In this document: piece by piece, positions 1 through 7,975 of the stretch
Layout: the number at the start of each line of letters is the position of its first letter
Position numbering within the stretch: position 1 is the stretch's first letter
Assembly: GCF_002115745.1 (NCBI RefSeq)
Contig: NZ_JFKB01000005.1
Span: 186,001-250,000, forward strand
Source: Thalassospira alkalitolerans
GTDB taxonomy: Bacteria > Pseudomonadota > Alphaproteobacteria > Rhodospirillales > Thalassospiraceae
Reading direction: 5' to 3'
DNA length: 64,000 bases
Notes under the pieces: generated by a model
What the model saw: only the letters and a program-made list of their open reading frames with translations
What the model was told of the DNA's origin: nothing
The model's database searches: none
Program-made: the position numbers and the translations under genes

Positions 1-1876
1 TTTCTAAAACATCTGATACTTTTTTTGTGTAGAGATATTTTATCTTTTCCCTATAATTGATGGATGTTTCTGCAAAACTCTGAAACTTTTCCCAATTGAA
101 TTGGTAACCGACTTCGGAAAAAAAACTATTTATATTGTTGATGTTTTCTGTCGTCATGACTTCATCATTATTAGTTCTATTCGGATCTGTATCTAGGTTC
201 TTATCGAAATCAAAGGCGCTAAAATAGGAGGCGTCGGGTGAATCATATCTGGGAGCGGTAATATCAAATGTTCCTGGGCGAATGTGCCCGTATTTTTCTA
301 AAAACTTGGAAGCATCCAGTTCTCGATAGTCGTCAACCATCTGAGCGCCAATGGCATTGGCCGATTTGGAGATAACCTCAATTAATCCGGCAGAGATATA
401 TCCAAGGCCCTGAAGAGATTTTAGGATATCGGTGGCTACAAAGGCGGCGCGTGCTGCTGCGGAAAACAGCGGAGTAGCTACTTGTCTGACTTTATTAAGA
501 ATACTTTTAACTTCAATGAGTTCTGCTGAAGATAAATCGATATTTTCTTCATATATGGCTTCTACATACTCTATTCTCTTCATTAGCCGAAAATAGTTTC
601 CATGTTCGTCTACTATATTGTTAGTGAGGTCCAAGAGAGAGGATAAGTAACTTTCCCACTCTGCATCGGTTAATGAGGGAAACCGATCTCTCCATTCTCC
701 GCGATGCATTTCTGGCTTGTAAATTGTCGGGATGATCTTGAATTCAACTTTGTCATGATGGCTAGGCGAGATTCTTAATGCTGCGTTTGCGTCGTTGACA
801 ATTTTTTTCCTAACAGATGCAGATACCGACTTAGGGATGAAGGAGTTGAAGCTTGTTCCGACACTTATGAATGGCACACCGCCAATCAGAGTCATGAGAC
901 TATGGTCCCTCATGTCGTGATAACCGAGTTGGGCTCGTCCCTTTGCCCAAGGGCCGTCGGTAATTAAGTAACGATAGAGGGAGTAAGCTAATGGTCTAGG
1001 TTTGGATCCGATCAATTCGGCAGGATTCCAATCTGGCATTACTCCTAACGTCGAACCATCAATAGATTTGCTGTTGTTGTATTTTACAAAATTCTTATAT
1101 CGCTCCCGAGCATTTTCGACGATTGCATCAAAGTTATGATTCTTTAGTTGAAAGGTAAGTGAGCCAAATACGATTGGGCGCGATTGGAAGATAATAACCT
1201 TGCCGCTGGTGGTTATTGCAAATTCGACATCTATAGGTCTGTGCCCCATTAGAGCAGTTAGTTCGACGATAGGATCGCGTAACGGTTTGAGTGCAAGCGG
1301 TAAAAGGGATACGCAGCCGTTAAGAAACACAACTGACTTTACTTCTCCCTGGCCAGAAGTGACCGCTTCAGTGTTAGTTCCCTCAACAAAATTGATGATA
1401 GTGTAAGGCGCTCCTGAATGGGGGTCCGCTGTCATGAGGACGCCACTAATAGCGACCCCTTTTGCCATTGGTTGAATCAGGACGTGCTCGTGTTCAATCG
1501 AAGATGAATACGAGGCAAAAACGGAAGTGATAGCAGTGCGCAATCCTTCCTCTGTGCTTACGTTTAAAACAGATTCAAATTCACCGGCATGAGATTCAGT
1601 AGCTGAATCTTCATTTGAAAAGCTTGATCTTACAATTAAGGGACGTATTAATTTTTTATCGACAAGAATTTCATCAATGCAATCTTGGGGCGTTTCTTGC
1701 CACCGGTTCCCTTTAAGTTTGTAAACCGGTAGTACTTCAAAAGTGGTGGCGACCGACCTTAACTGCTGGAGCACCTCTGCTTTTGACCCTTGTATCACCA
1801 GATTTTCACTAGATATATGCATTCTAGCACGTTTACTAATCGGAACGTGCCGTTCTGGAGAGGGCATAGAGGTCAT
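1..1876 (-). CDS. PEP synthase / pyruvate phosphate dikinase-like enzyme, 5' part (runs off the window)
   Basis: The minus frame is open from the ATG at 1876 to the left edge, at least 625 codons, so the gene is cut by the window. An AAGGA lies about 9 nt upstream of this ATG; a second in-frame ATG is three codons on. The N-terminal part matches the PPDK/PEP-synthase nucleotide-binding domain: RSSFSNEDSATESHAGEF near residues 90-110, then LIQPMAKGVAISGVLMTADP near 140-160, and DVEFAITTSGKVIIFQSRPI near 220-240. Later parts include PDWNPAELIG and YGHIRPGTFDI, which I associate with PEP-utilising enzymes of polysaccharide-type clusters. The swivelling phosphohistidine domain is not reached. Base composition is clearly more AT-rich than the genes from 2.2 kb onward, so transfer as part of a surface-polysaccharide or similar island is likely. 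The substrate cannot be named. Confidence 0.8.
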   Translation of the reverse strand, partial: MTSMPSPERHVPISKRARMHISSENLVIQGSKAEVLQQLRSVATTFEVLPVYKLKGNRWQETPQDCIDEILVDKKLIRPLIVRSSFSNEDSATESHAGEFESVLNVSTEEGLRTAITSVFASYSSSIEHEHVLIQPMAKGVAISGVLMTADPHSGAPYTIINFVEGTNTEAVTSGQGEVKSVVFLNGCVSLLPLALKPLRDPIVELTALMGHRPIDVEFAITTSGKVIIFQSRPIVFGSLTFQLKNHNFDAIVENARERYKNFVKYNNSKSIDGSTLGVMPDWNPAELIGSKPRPLAYSLYRYLITDGPWAKGRAQLGYHDMRDHSLMTLIGGVPFISVGTSFNSFIPKSVSASVRKKIVNDANAALRISPSHHDKVEFKIIPTIYKPEMHRGEWRDRFPSLTDAEWESYLSSLLDLTNNIVDEHGNYFRLMKRIEYVEAIYEENIDLSSAELIEVKSILNKVRQVATPLFSAAARAAFVATDILKSLQGLGYISAGLIEVISKSANAIGAQMVDDYRELDASKFLEKYGHIRPGTFDITAPRYDSPDASYFSAFDFDKNLDTDPNRTNNDEVMTTENINNINSFFSEVGYQFNWEKFQSFAETSINYREKIKYLYTKKVSDVLE

Positions 1877-2228
1877 CGGCAATGATCCTTAAAGGTTGTG
1901 TTTATTTATCTTGTTCACCTAATGGTTGCGTATTCCCTTTCCAAAATTCCGTCAAATAAATTGAAACAAAATTGTCATATATTCTTAACAAACTTTAGTG
2001 GGATGTGTTTTTCTACGTAAAATTTGGTATTTTTTTTTGATTTCAAAACACCAAAAGGTTCTTTCGATTTTACATATTCAATCAATGGTTTTTTTCTGAT
2101 CAAGAGCACAACCTAATGTGATATTTTTTTTGGTCGAGTCTCTCTATGGTCGTGATCTGTCAGCTTTAGCTGTTTCACCAAGATTTCGGACCTATATGTG
2201 CCAGATTGTTGTCTGAAACCAATCAATC
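1877..2228. other. AT-rich intergenic region
   Basis: This 352-bp gap separates the outward-reading PEP-utilising gene from the deacetylase gene and must hold divergent promoters. It is strongly AT-rich with many T and A runs. I see no RNA gene, no convincing terminator and no clear operator palindrome. It also marks the composition change from the AT-rich left end to the normal chromosomal backbone. Confidence 0.5.
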
Positions 2229-3380
2229 ATGTCTGATCCTGTTTTGAATTATCCCGATAAACGATGCGATGCCATCCGGCCGCGCATGATCGCGTCTGAG
2301 ATTTATCGCGGGTCGAGTTATGGGCCAAAACACCCCTTGTCGATCCCGCGCGTGTCGCTGGTGGTTGATATGGTTCATGCGTTGGGATGGGTGGATGATC
2401 AGACCTATTTGACCGGCCCCATCGCAACCCCCGCCCAATTGGCGCGGTTTCATGATGTCGATTATATCGCCGCCGTTATGCAGGCCGAACGCGATCAGGC
2501 CTTGCCGCCAGATATGATGGCCCAATACGGATTGGGCAAAAATGGCAATCCGATCTTTCCGGAAATTTTCCGGCGTCCGGCGACTGCGGCCGGATCATCT
2601 ATTCTGGCAGCCCGGTTAATTGCGGATGGCGGGATCATCCATCATCCGGCCGGGGGCACGCATCATGGTTTGCGGGGCAAAGCATCGGGGTTTTGTTACT
2701 TCAATGATCCGGTTCTGGGCATTCTTGAATTGCTCGATTCGGGGCTGGATCGGGTGCTTTACCTTGATATTGATGCCCATCACGGTGATGGCGTGCAGAT
2801 TGCGTTTGCCGATGATGACCGGGTTTTAACCGTTTCGATGCATCAGGAAGGATTATGGCCAAGGACCGGATTGATTGAAGATGTCGCGGGCGGCATGGCG
2901 CGGAACCTGCCAATGCCAAGCGGCATGCATGATGATGAAATGCGTTTTGTTCTTCAAGAGTATTTTTTGCCGATTGCCCAGAAATTCGCGCCACAAGTCG
3001 TTGTTTTGCAATGTGGTTGTGATATATTAGAAAAAGATCCACAATCCGGGCAGATGCTGGGCAATCAGTCCATATGGGATGTTGTCGGGGCGGTGATCAA
3101 AATGGCGCCAAGGTGTCTTGTCCTTGGCGGCGGAGGATATAATCCATATGGGGTTGCGCGCTGTTGGTCCGGGGTGTGGGCGGTCATAAACGAAATCGAA
3201 ATACCCCCTGTGTTACCCATCACAGCGGAAAATATCCTGCGGGACATAAAATGGTCGCATCGCCATGGAAGACAACCTGCCAATGAAGTGCTGACAACAT
3301 TGGTGGACCCGTGGCGGAGCGGCGCGATCCGGGACGACGTTCGGACACGTGTTCGAAGACTGAGGGGGTATGGATTATGA
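2229..3380 (+). CDS. Histone deacetylase family (AcuC/acetylpolyamine amidohydrolase-like) hydrolase
   Basis: This 383-aa protein is a zinc-dependent deacetylase of the arginase/deacetylase fold and probably removes acetyl groups from protein lysines or small amines in the cytoplasm. Diagnostic segments run in the right order: HHPAGGTHHG and GFCYFND near residues 138-158, the metal-binding YLDIDAHHGDG near 178-188, CGCDILEKDP near 260-270 and GGGGYN near 300. The two adjacent histidines and the DxDxHH motif needed for metal and catalysis are present. Length fits class I HDAC-like bacterial proteins such as AcuC. It overlaps the next gene by 4 nt (ATGA), so the two are probably co-translated. 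No acetoin genes are nearby, so the AcuC role is not supported and the substrate is open. Confidence 0.88.
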   Translation: MSDPVLNYPDKRCDAIRPRMIASEIYRGSSYGPKHPLSIPRVSLVVDMVHALGWVDDQTYLTGPIATPAQLARFHDVDYIAAVMQAERDQALPPDMMAQYGLGKNGNPIFPEIFRRPATAAGSSILAARLIADGGIIHHPAGGTHHGLRGKASGFCYFNDPVLGILELLDSGLDRVLYLDIDAHHGDGVQIAFADDDRVLTVSMHQEGLWPRTGLIEDVAGGMARNLPMPSGMHDDEMRFVLQEYFLPIAQKFAPQVVVLQCGCDILEKDPQSGQMLGNQSIWDVVGAVIKMAPRCLVLGGGGYNPYGVARCWSGVWAVINEIEIPPVLPITAENILRDIKWSHRHGRQPANEVLTTLVDPWRSGAIRDDVRTRVRRLRGYGL

Positions 3381-3823
3381 AATCGATCATTCAGATGATT
3401 CTGGCGGTTTGTTTTATCAGCGCGGCGGTTGTTGCCGGGCTGAATGCAAAGGCATCAGGGTTTGAACGATCCCGTCTTTTGGTGGATGGCAAGGTTTTTA
3501 GCGTTGAATTGGCGGCAACGCCCGATGAACGGTCACGCGGTTTGATGTTCCGCACTGAAATGGCCCAGGATGCGGGGATGCTGTTTGATTTCGGAAGTGC
3601 GCATGACATTTCCATGTGGATGAAAAACACCTTCATCTCGCTTGATATGCTGTTTATTGACAAAAACGGCGTGATTGTCGGGATTGAAAAACGCACGGTG
3701 CCAAAATCCGAAACCATTATTCCAACACCAAGACCTGTGCGCTTTGTTTTGGAACTTAATGGGGGCTCGGCGGATCATTTCGGGCTTGAGGTTGGGGAAA
3801 AGGTTGAAGGACTGCCGCGTTAA
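3377..3823 (+). CDS. DUF192 family exported protein
   Basis: The start chosen is the ATG overlapping the stop of the deacetylase gene (ATGA). It gives a 148-aa product with a clean signal peptide of about 25 residues ending AKA. The mature part is one DUF192 domain. Recognisable elements are ERSRGLMFRTEM, GMLFDF, the ISMWMKNTFISLDMLFID core and a C-terminal LELNGG segment. DUF192 proteins are small secreted or periplasmic proteins of unknown biochemical role. A strong hairpin follows at 3863, which closes this two-gene unit. The open frame extends 22 codons upstream of the chosen start, but that extension has no signal peptide character. Confidence 0.85.
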   Translation: MKSIIQMILAVCFISAAVVAGLNAKASGFERSRLLVDGKVFSVELAATPDERSRGLMFRTEMAQDAGMLFDFGSAHDISMWMKNTFISLDMLFIDKNGVIVGIEKRTVPKSETIIPTPRPVRFVLELNGGSADHFGLEVGEKVEGLPR

Positions 3824-3862
3824 CCGCATGGGCGGGGATCGCTTTTTTCAATCTGCAATAGC

Positions 3863-3897
3863 AAGGCCGCGGATGATTTCTGCGGCCTTTGGTTTTT
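3863..3897 (+). terminator. Rho-independent terminator after the DUF192 gene
   Basis: An 8-bp perfect stem (AAGGCCGC/GCGGCCTT) with an 11-nt loop is followed by TGGTTTTT. It lies 40 nt after the DUF192 stop and before tRNA-Pro. Confidence 0.8.
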
Positions 3898-3984
3898 GAA
3901 GTCGATTTTATTTCAAACCAGAGCAAAAAAGCTGCAATGCGGTCTTGCCCCCTTGGAATTATGGTGCTAAATCCACGTCCGTGT

Positions 3985-4061
3985 CGGGGAGTAGCGCAGT
4001 CTGGTAGCGTACCTGCTTTGGGAGCAGGGGGTCGCGAGTTCGAATCTCGCCTTCCCGACCA
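3985..4061 (+). tRNA. tRNA-Pro (anticodon TGG)
   Basis: The 77-nt sequence folds as a full cloverleaf. The acceptor stem is CGGGGAG with CTTCCCG, followed by discriminator A and an encoded CCA. The anticodon loop is CTTTGGG with anticodon TGG, and the T arm is GCGAG-TTCGAAT-CTCGC. Confidence 0.96.
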
Positions 4062-4188
4062 TCTTTCCCTTTTGCATCACGGATACGTTTTCATGTGCTT
4101 GTAAAAGGTGTAAAAGATGAACTGACAGCGGGTGTTGAGAGAGCCCCGCATCGTTAATCATCTTATCTGCGTCAAGACGAGGGTCCCG

Positions 4189-4482
4189 ATGAAGGTCCGT
4201 GTTTACAAGCCAGCCAAAAACGCCATGCAGTCCGGTCGCGCTGCGACCAAGCACTGGGTGATGGAATTTGAACCGGGTGCACGAAAAGTCGCTGATCAGC
4301 TTATGGGCTGGATCGGTTCGACCGATACCCGTGATCAGGTTCGCATGGAATTTGATACCCTTGAAGAAGCACAGGCCTTTGCCGCCAAGCACAAACTGAT
4401 TGCGGATATCGAACAGCCGAAATCACGTGTGCGCCGCGTTCAGGCCTATGCCGATAACTTCGCGTTTAAACGCGTAAGCTGA
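4189..4482 (+). CDS. NADH-ubiquinone oxidoreductase accessory subunit, NDUFS4/18-kDa type
   Basis: This is the alphaproteobacterial homologue of the mitochondrial complex I 18-kDa subunit NDUFS4, an accessory subunit of the NADH dehydrogenase peripheral arm. The 97-aa protein starts MKVRVYKPAKNAMQSGRA, the usual N-terminus of the family, and carries WVMEFEP and the FDTLEEAQAFAAKH segment expected later. The frame is open 19 codons further upstream, but the family start and a GAGGG about 7 nt before the ATG favour 4189. It stands alone between two tRNA genes, away from the nuo operon, and a GC-rich terminator follows. The family is typical of alphaproteobacteria and supports the taxonomic placement. 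Confidence 0.92.
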   Translation: MKVRVYKPAKNAMQSGRAATKHWVMEFEPGARKVADQLMGWIGSTDTRDQVRMEFDTLEEAQAFAAKHKLIADIEQPKSRVRRVQAYADNFAFKRVS

Positions 4483-4515
4483 TTTTCCGGCCATTGATGT
4501 GATGGTCGATGTACT

Positions 4516-4538
4516 CGGGGCGGTTTCCGCCCCGTTTG
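4516..4538 (+). terminator. Terminator after the complex I subunit gene
   Basis: An 8-bp stem CGGGGCGG/CCGCCCCG with a 3-nt loop is followed by a short TTTGT run, 34 nt after the stop codon. Confidence 0.75.
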
Positions 4539-4625
4539 TCTGACCCAAGACGTTAAACACTGATATGATTTTGCCGGGCAGGCGTCCAATGCCATTGCCC
4601 CGGGGCCTCAACCAGCCCCCATCGC

Positions 4626-4702
4626 GGTCCCTTAGCTCAACTGGATAGAGCAACAGACTTCTAATCTGTAGGTTGCAGGTTCAAGTCCTGCAGGGATCGC
4701 CA
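4626..4702 (+). tRNA. tRNA-Arg (anticodon TCT)
   Basis: A complete 77-nt cloverleaf is present. The acceptor GGTCCCT pairs with AGGGATC (one G-T pair), the discriminator is G and CCA is encoded. The anticodon stem is ACAGA/TCTGT around CTTCTAA. It is followed by a lower-GC accessory islet (4.7-6.05 kb), a common arrangement when a tRNA 3' end serves as an integration site. I found no second copy of the tRNA 3' end in the islet. Confidence 0.96.
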
Positions 4703-4872
4703 TTTTTATTTAACAAAAACAGATACTTGCAAGGAATTCTCTTTTCTTGAAGGTATATCTATTTTGCAATCATCGGTTTTAGGTAGCGTATAGGTAACAA
4801 AATGGAATGAGTTCCGTGTTAGTCTTTTACCTAGGCAATACCCCGTCAGAACCTACCACCAAAAGGGCTTTC

Positions 4873-5157
4873 CTATTTCTCACAGGTCCGCTTGTGGATT
4901 TCCTCAACCATTGTGACGATGTGCCCGAGTGAGAAGAAGATCAAAGCACCAACTGCACCCGACGCGATAATGTAGACATTGATCATGGTTTGGCCCGAGG
5001 CGATATTGTTAGCGATTTCCTCGCACCTGATACGAGCCAGTATATCCTCGATTGCCTTGCAGTTCCCGCTTTGCGCATTTTGTTTCGATAGAAATACCAC
5101 GAGCGCAACTGCCCCAAGCATTTCGATAACAGCGATCAGCTTTAAAAGATTGCCCAT
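4873..5157 (-). CDS. Small membrane protein of unknown function
   Basis: This 94-aa protein has two hydrophobic segments, about residues 5-23 and 60-82. Between them is a polar loop with two cysteines (GNCKAIEDIL and IRCEEI), and the tail is charged (EEIHKRTCEK). The shape is that of a small inner-membrane protein with a short extracytoplasmic loop that could be disulfide-bonded. I recognise no family. It sits just after tRNA-Arg in a low-GC islet next to an Imm63-like gene on the other strand, so it may be cargo brought in by transfer. A role in toxin immunity is possible but nothing in the sequence shows it. Confidence 0.55.
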   Translation of the reverse strand: MGNLLKLIAVIEMLGAVALVVFLSKQNAQSGNCKAIEDILARIRCEEIANNIASGQTMINVYIIASGAVGALIFFSLGHIVTMVEEIHKRTCEK

Positions 5158-5231
5158 TTTGCCTTATCTGTGACTTTTGGTTGAATACTGTGTTGACTAT
5201 ACACCACAGAAAGCAAAAATCCGCCTTAATC

Positions 5232-5272
5232 AGTGTAAGCAAAAAGGGGACTGTCCCCTTTTTGCTTACACT
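5232..5272. repeat. 41-bp perfect palindrome with GGGGACTGTCCCC core
   Basis: Two 19-nt arms (AGTGTAAGCAAAAAGGGGA and its exact complement) flank a 3-nt loop. A related core recurs at 5331 and 5887, so this is a dispersed palindromic repeat and not just a terminator, although its T-rich arm could stop transcription in either direction. Cores of this GGGGACTGTCCCC type are often linked to REP-type repeats mobilised by Y1 (RAYT) transposases in other bacteria; that link is inference here. Confidence 0.75.
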
Positions 5273-5330
5273 TGCTTTTTTCTTTATGACTTCTCTGAGC
5301 TTGCGGTGATTTTCTGTGGTGCTGTTTTCG

Positions 5331-5357
5331 TGTAAAAGGCACCTGTCCCCTTTTTAT
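5331..5357. repeat. Second, degenerate copy of the CTGTCCCCTTTTT palindromic repeat
   Basis: GTGTAAAAGGCACCTGTCCCCTTTTTA repeats the right half of the palindrome at 5232. The left arm is degenerate (AAAAGGCAC instead of AAAAGGGGAC). It lies about 65 nt upstream of the Imm63-like gene. Confidence 0.6.
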
Positions 5358-5421
5358 GATCTAAATTGCCGATGAGCATAAAAGGATTTATTGCAGGCGG
5401 ATATATAGAGAAGTTTGGTGA

Positions 5422-5862
5422 ATGAACGATCTAGAAGAAAGAATTAAGGAATGTTACGCGCGCTTGAACAAGCGGCTCAGTGGAAAATCGGGTAAGTTTC
5501 CTTTTGAATTTTTCATCCGTGATGATGCTGGTTACTACCATATCGAATACAACGATTCTGGCAAAATTAGCTTTGTAGGAACTGATCGCGGCAGGGATAC
5601 CTGTCGATATGAGACTTACGACGTATGCGAGCTAATGTATTGGATATTCAAAGGTGCTGCATTTTCTCGTGGTCAAGCGTATGAATTTGAACATCGTCAT
5701 TCGACAAATGATCCTCGAAGAATATGGTTCCCAAAAGCGGTAGAGGAGATATCAAAAATATCTCCTGAATGGGCTGAGAGGATGAAAACGGAGCAGGAAG
5801 AGATACTGCAAGTTCATCCGTTTGTTGATGATCCATTTGGGGTGACTAAAAAGGATCATTAA
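5422..5862 (+). CDS. Imm63-family immunity protein (orphan)
   Basis: The 146-aa protein is soluble and acidic, with no signal peptide. It contains segments I recognise from the Imm63 family of polymorphic-toxin immunity proteins: FVGTDRGRDTCRYETYD, ELMYWIFKGAAFSRGQAYE, DPRRIWFPKAVEEI and ISPEWAERMKTEQEEIL. Such proteins bind and neutralise a toxin delivered by the cell itself or by relatives. No toxin, Rhs or CDI gene lies beside it. It would therefore act as an orphan that protects against toxins from competitors, or it is a leftover of a lost pair. Related palindromic repeats lie on both sides (5232-5357 and 5887-5920) and a yitT fragment follows, which supports acquisition by transfer. Family assignment is from memory of the motif pattern. 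Confidence 0.65.
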   Translation: MNDLEERIKECYARLNKRLSGKSGKFPFEFFIRDDAGYYHIEYNDSGKISFVGTDRGRDTCRYETYDVCELMYWIFKGAAFSRGQAYEFEHRHSTNDPRRIWFPKAVEEISKISPEWAERMKTEQEEILQVHPFVDDPFGVTKKDH

Positions 5863-5886
5863 TGAAGTTTATTCTTGTGCAGGTAA

Positions 5887-5920
5887 AAGTGTAGAAAAGG
5901 GGGGCTGTCCCCTTTTATTT
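5887..5920. repeat. Third copy of the GGGG-CTGTCCCC palindromic repeat
   Basis: AGTGTAGAAAAGGGGGGCTGTCCCCTTTT repeats the core seen at 5232 with a few changes. It follows the Imm63-like gene and directly abuts the yitT remnant that starts at 5924. Confidence 0.6.
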
Positions 5921-5923
5921 AAG

Positions 5924-6054
5924 AGCAGAACCTTGTCGAACGGCAGGACCAAAAAGGCGCAGGCGAGGATCACCAGATCGACGGCGAGTTGGAAGTAACC
6001 GGCTTTGATCCCGCTATATTCCTGTAAATATAGCGCCAAGATTTTAACCGCGCC
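5924..6054 (-). pseudogene. Remnant of a yitT gene (131-bp duplicated fragment)
   Basis: These 131 bases align without gaps to 14990-15120 inside the intact yitT gene, with 9 mismatches by my count (about 93% identity). The fragment covers roughly codons 155-198 of the protein (LYLQEYSGIRAGYF to FDKVLLS), read on the minus strand. There is no start, and it stops matching abruptly where the palindromic repeat begins. It is too short to be functional. It looks like the leftover of a second yitT copy whose remainder was replaced by the Imm63 islet, or the footprint of a recombination between the two loci. The RpiR gene follows 19 nt later. Confidence 0.85.
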
Positions 6055-6073
6055 TCAGCCTTGAAGCTGGCGG

Positions 6074-6952
6074 TTATTTTTTGGGGCGGATGCGGTTGCG
6101 GATTTCGACAATGCGTTCCAGCGTTTGAAGCGGTCGTGTCGGATCGGTTGATGCCAGCCCCAGCATCATGGTTTCAAGACAGCACATCAGCGGCGCATGC
6201 AGGGCGACCTGATCGCTTTTTGACCGTGGCAGGATCAGGGATGCCTGGGCAATTTTGATCAGCGGGCTTTGATCCGATGTCACGATGGCAATCAAGGGAA
6301 TGGAAAGTCTTTCGGCTTCGGCCAGGGTTGCGCTGGCTTCGCGATGAAGTCGGCCATGGCCCAGCATGACGAGCACATCGCCCTTTGCCATTTGGATCAG
6401 TTGTTCGGCCAGTGAAATGCCGGTGCGGGTCAGTTCATAGGCCGGATAGCCGCTGCGTGAAAATAACCGTGCGGCATAGGATGCAATGATGCCAGATGCC
6501 CCGATCCCGGAAACACCAATGCGGTTGGCCTTGGTTAAAAGGGTTACCGCATTTTGCATGCCTGAACGGTTGTGAGGTTCGGCCAGTTCGCGCAATGCAT
6601 TGAGTTGGTCTTCGACCATGAAATCAATCGCGTTATTAACGTCACTTGCGATGTCGCTGGTGGTGGATGCCATTTTTGCGGTGGGCGAATTTGTCGCGAT
6701 AAAGAAGCCTTCGATGGTGTCTTTGAGGTCGCGCAGGCCGGAAAAGCCCAAGGCCTGAACCGTGCGGATAACCGTGGCATCGGATGTATCGGTGATATGG
6801 GCGATTTCAAGGGCGGATTGCGACAGGGTGGCGCTTAGATTATCGCGAATATATTCGGCAACCGATTGCATGCTGGGCGACAGGCGATCTGCGCGTGCAT
6901 TGATGCGTTCGGCAAAGCGATCAACAGGGTTTTCGACAAAGTTTTTGTGCAC
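6074..6952 (-). CDS. MurR/RpiR-family transcriptional regulator
   Basis: The 292-aa protein has the two-domain layout of RpiR regulators. The N-terminal helix-turn-helix (about residues 10-85) contains SQSALEIAHITDTSDATVIRTVQALGF. The C-terminal SIS domain (about 125-260) contains ANRIGVSGIGASGII and GDVLVMLGHGRLHREA and would bind a phosphosugar-like effector. The first codon is GTG. It begins 41 nt after the stop of the binding-protein gene on the same strand, so it may be the last gene of the iron-uptake operon. RpiR proteins linked to siderophore uptake are known in some proteobacteria, but the ligand here cannot be inferred from the sequence. Confidence 0.85.
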   Translation of the reverse strand: MHKNFVENPVDRFAERINARADRLSPSMQSVAEYIRDNLSATLSQSALEIAHITDTSDATVIRTVQALGFSGLRDLKDTIEGFFIATNSPTAKMASTTSDIASDVNNAIDFMVEDQLNALRELAEPHNRSGMQNAVTLLTKANRIGVSGIGASGIIASYAARLFSRSGYPAYELTRTGISLAEQLIQMAKGDVLVMLGHGRLHREASATLAEAERLSIPLIAIVTSDQSPLIKIAQASLILPRSKSDQVALHAPLMCCLETMMLGLASTDPTRPLQTLERIVEIRNRIRPKK

Positions 6953-6993
6953 GGGCGATGTCCGGGGTCAGATGTGCGGCGATGGTTGGCGGC

Positions 6994-7965
6994 TTATTGC
7001 AGTGTCGGCGATGTCACGCGGATATGCGCAACAATATGTGATTTTACCAGATTGGCCATCATTGCCAATGCTGCGTAAGAATTCGAAATCGCGATTTCGC
7101 GCGATATCAGGATAAAGCGGCCTTCTTGGCAGGCGCGCAAAAAGCGACAAAAGCCGGGAAAAACGCCTTCCATGGCGTTGATTTCTGCCTTGGCACCACC
7201 GGGTTTGTCATCGCGATAGGGATCGAAAATAAAGTCGGCATCCAGTTTGGGAAGATATTCCGCACTGACTTCCATGCGACCGGCCGGTGGCATGTTTTCG
7301 ATCAAATCGGGAAATTTGAACCCGGCATCGCGCAGCACACGGCCCAGCGAACGATAGGTGTGATAGATGTTGATCTTGCCGTTCAGGGGCTGAAAGACGC
7401 TTACAGTTATGGTCGCAGGGTCCATCGTGTTTTTGATCGCATCGATACTGGCAAGGTAGCGCGCCTTTAGGAATTCAAGGCGGTTTTGCGTGCCGGTCAG
7501 CTCGGCAAGTTTTTGATAAATATGCGGCCCGCCCAGCCGTGCGGCATCTAGCGATACGGTGGGCGCAATCGATTGCAGCGGTTCAATCGCGCTGGCGCGA
7601 CTGGGGGCTGTGATGATCAGATCAGGTGCCAGGGCGGTGATTGTTTCAAGGTCAATCTCGGTCGATCCGATATAGCGAATATCGGAATTATCAAAATCAA
7701 CCCCGGTCAAAAGACGTGATGACCGCAGGTGCGGTTTGCCATCCAGCCCCATCCGTCCGTGACTGGCAATTGGAAAGATGCCCAGTTCGATCAGGGGGAT
7801 GGTTACATCAACATCATAAAGCGACACGATGCGCTTTGGCGTGTCGGGCACGTCAACTTCGCGGCCCAGATCATCGACAAAGGGTTTGGCCTGTGCGTTG
7901 GACCAAAGAGCCGAGAGGGTCAAAATCGTTGTTATCATCATGATGACAGAACGGAAATTGGGCAC
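6994..7965 (-). CDS. Iron-siderophore ABC transporter substrate-binding protein (FecB/FhuD type)
   Basis: This periplasmic helical-backbone binding protein would deliver ferric siderophore to the permeases encoded just upstream in the operon. The GTG at 7965 is preferred as start because AGGAG lies 7 nt before it, giving a 323-aa precursor with a signal peptide ending in the ALWSNAQA region. The frame stays open 16 codons further, but those codons read through the inverted repeat of the inserted element. Mature landmarks are FVDDLGREVDVP, TPKRIVSLYD, LETITALAPDLIITAP and the VSAEYLPKLDADFIFDP lobe. Length and order fit cluster A siderophore-binding proteins. The MITE-like insertion now separates it by about 275 nt from the permease stop, which may weaken coupling to the rest of the operon. 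Confidence 0.85.
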   Translation of the reverse strand: MPNFRSVIMMITTILTLSALWSNAQAKPFVDDLGREVDVPDTPKRIVSLYDVDVTIPLIELGIFPIASHGRMGLDGKPHLRSSRLLTGVDFDNSDIRYIGSTEIDLETITALAPDLIITAPSRASAIEPLQSIAPTVSLDAARLGGPHIYQKLAELTGTQNRLEFLKARYLASIDAIKNTMDPATITVSVFQPLNGKINIYHTYRSLGRVLRDAGFKFPDLIENMPPAGRMEVSAEYLPKLDADFIFDPYRDDKPGGAKAEINAMEGVFPGFCRFLRACQEGRFILISREIAISNSYAALAMMANLVKSHIVAHIRVTSPTLQ

Positions 7966-7975
7966 GCTATTGCTC

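Noticed and set aside
5232-5272. Perfect palindrome read as a plain terminator
   Set aside because: Related cores recur at 5331 and 5887, so a dispersed repeat explains it better, although it may also stop transcription.
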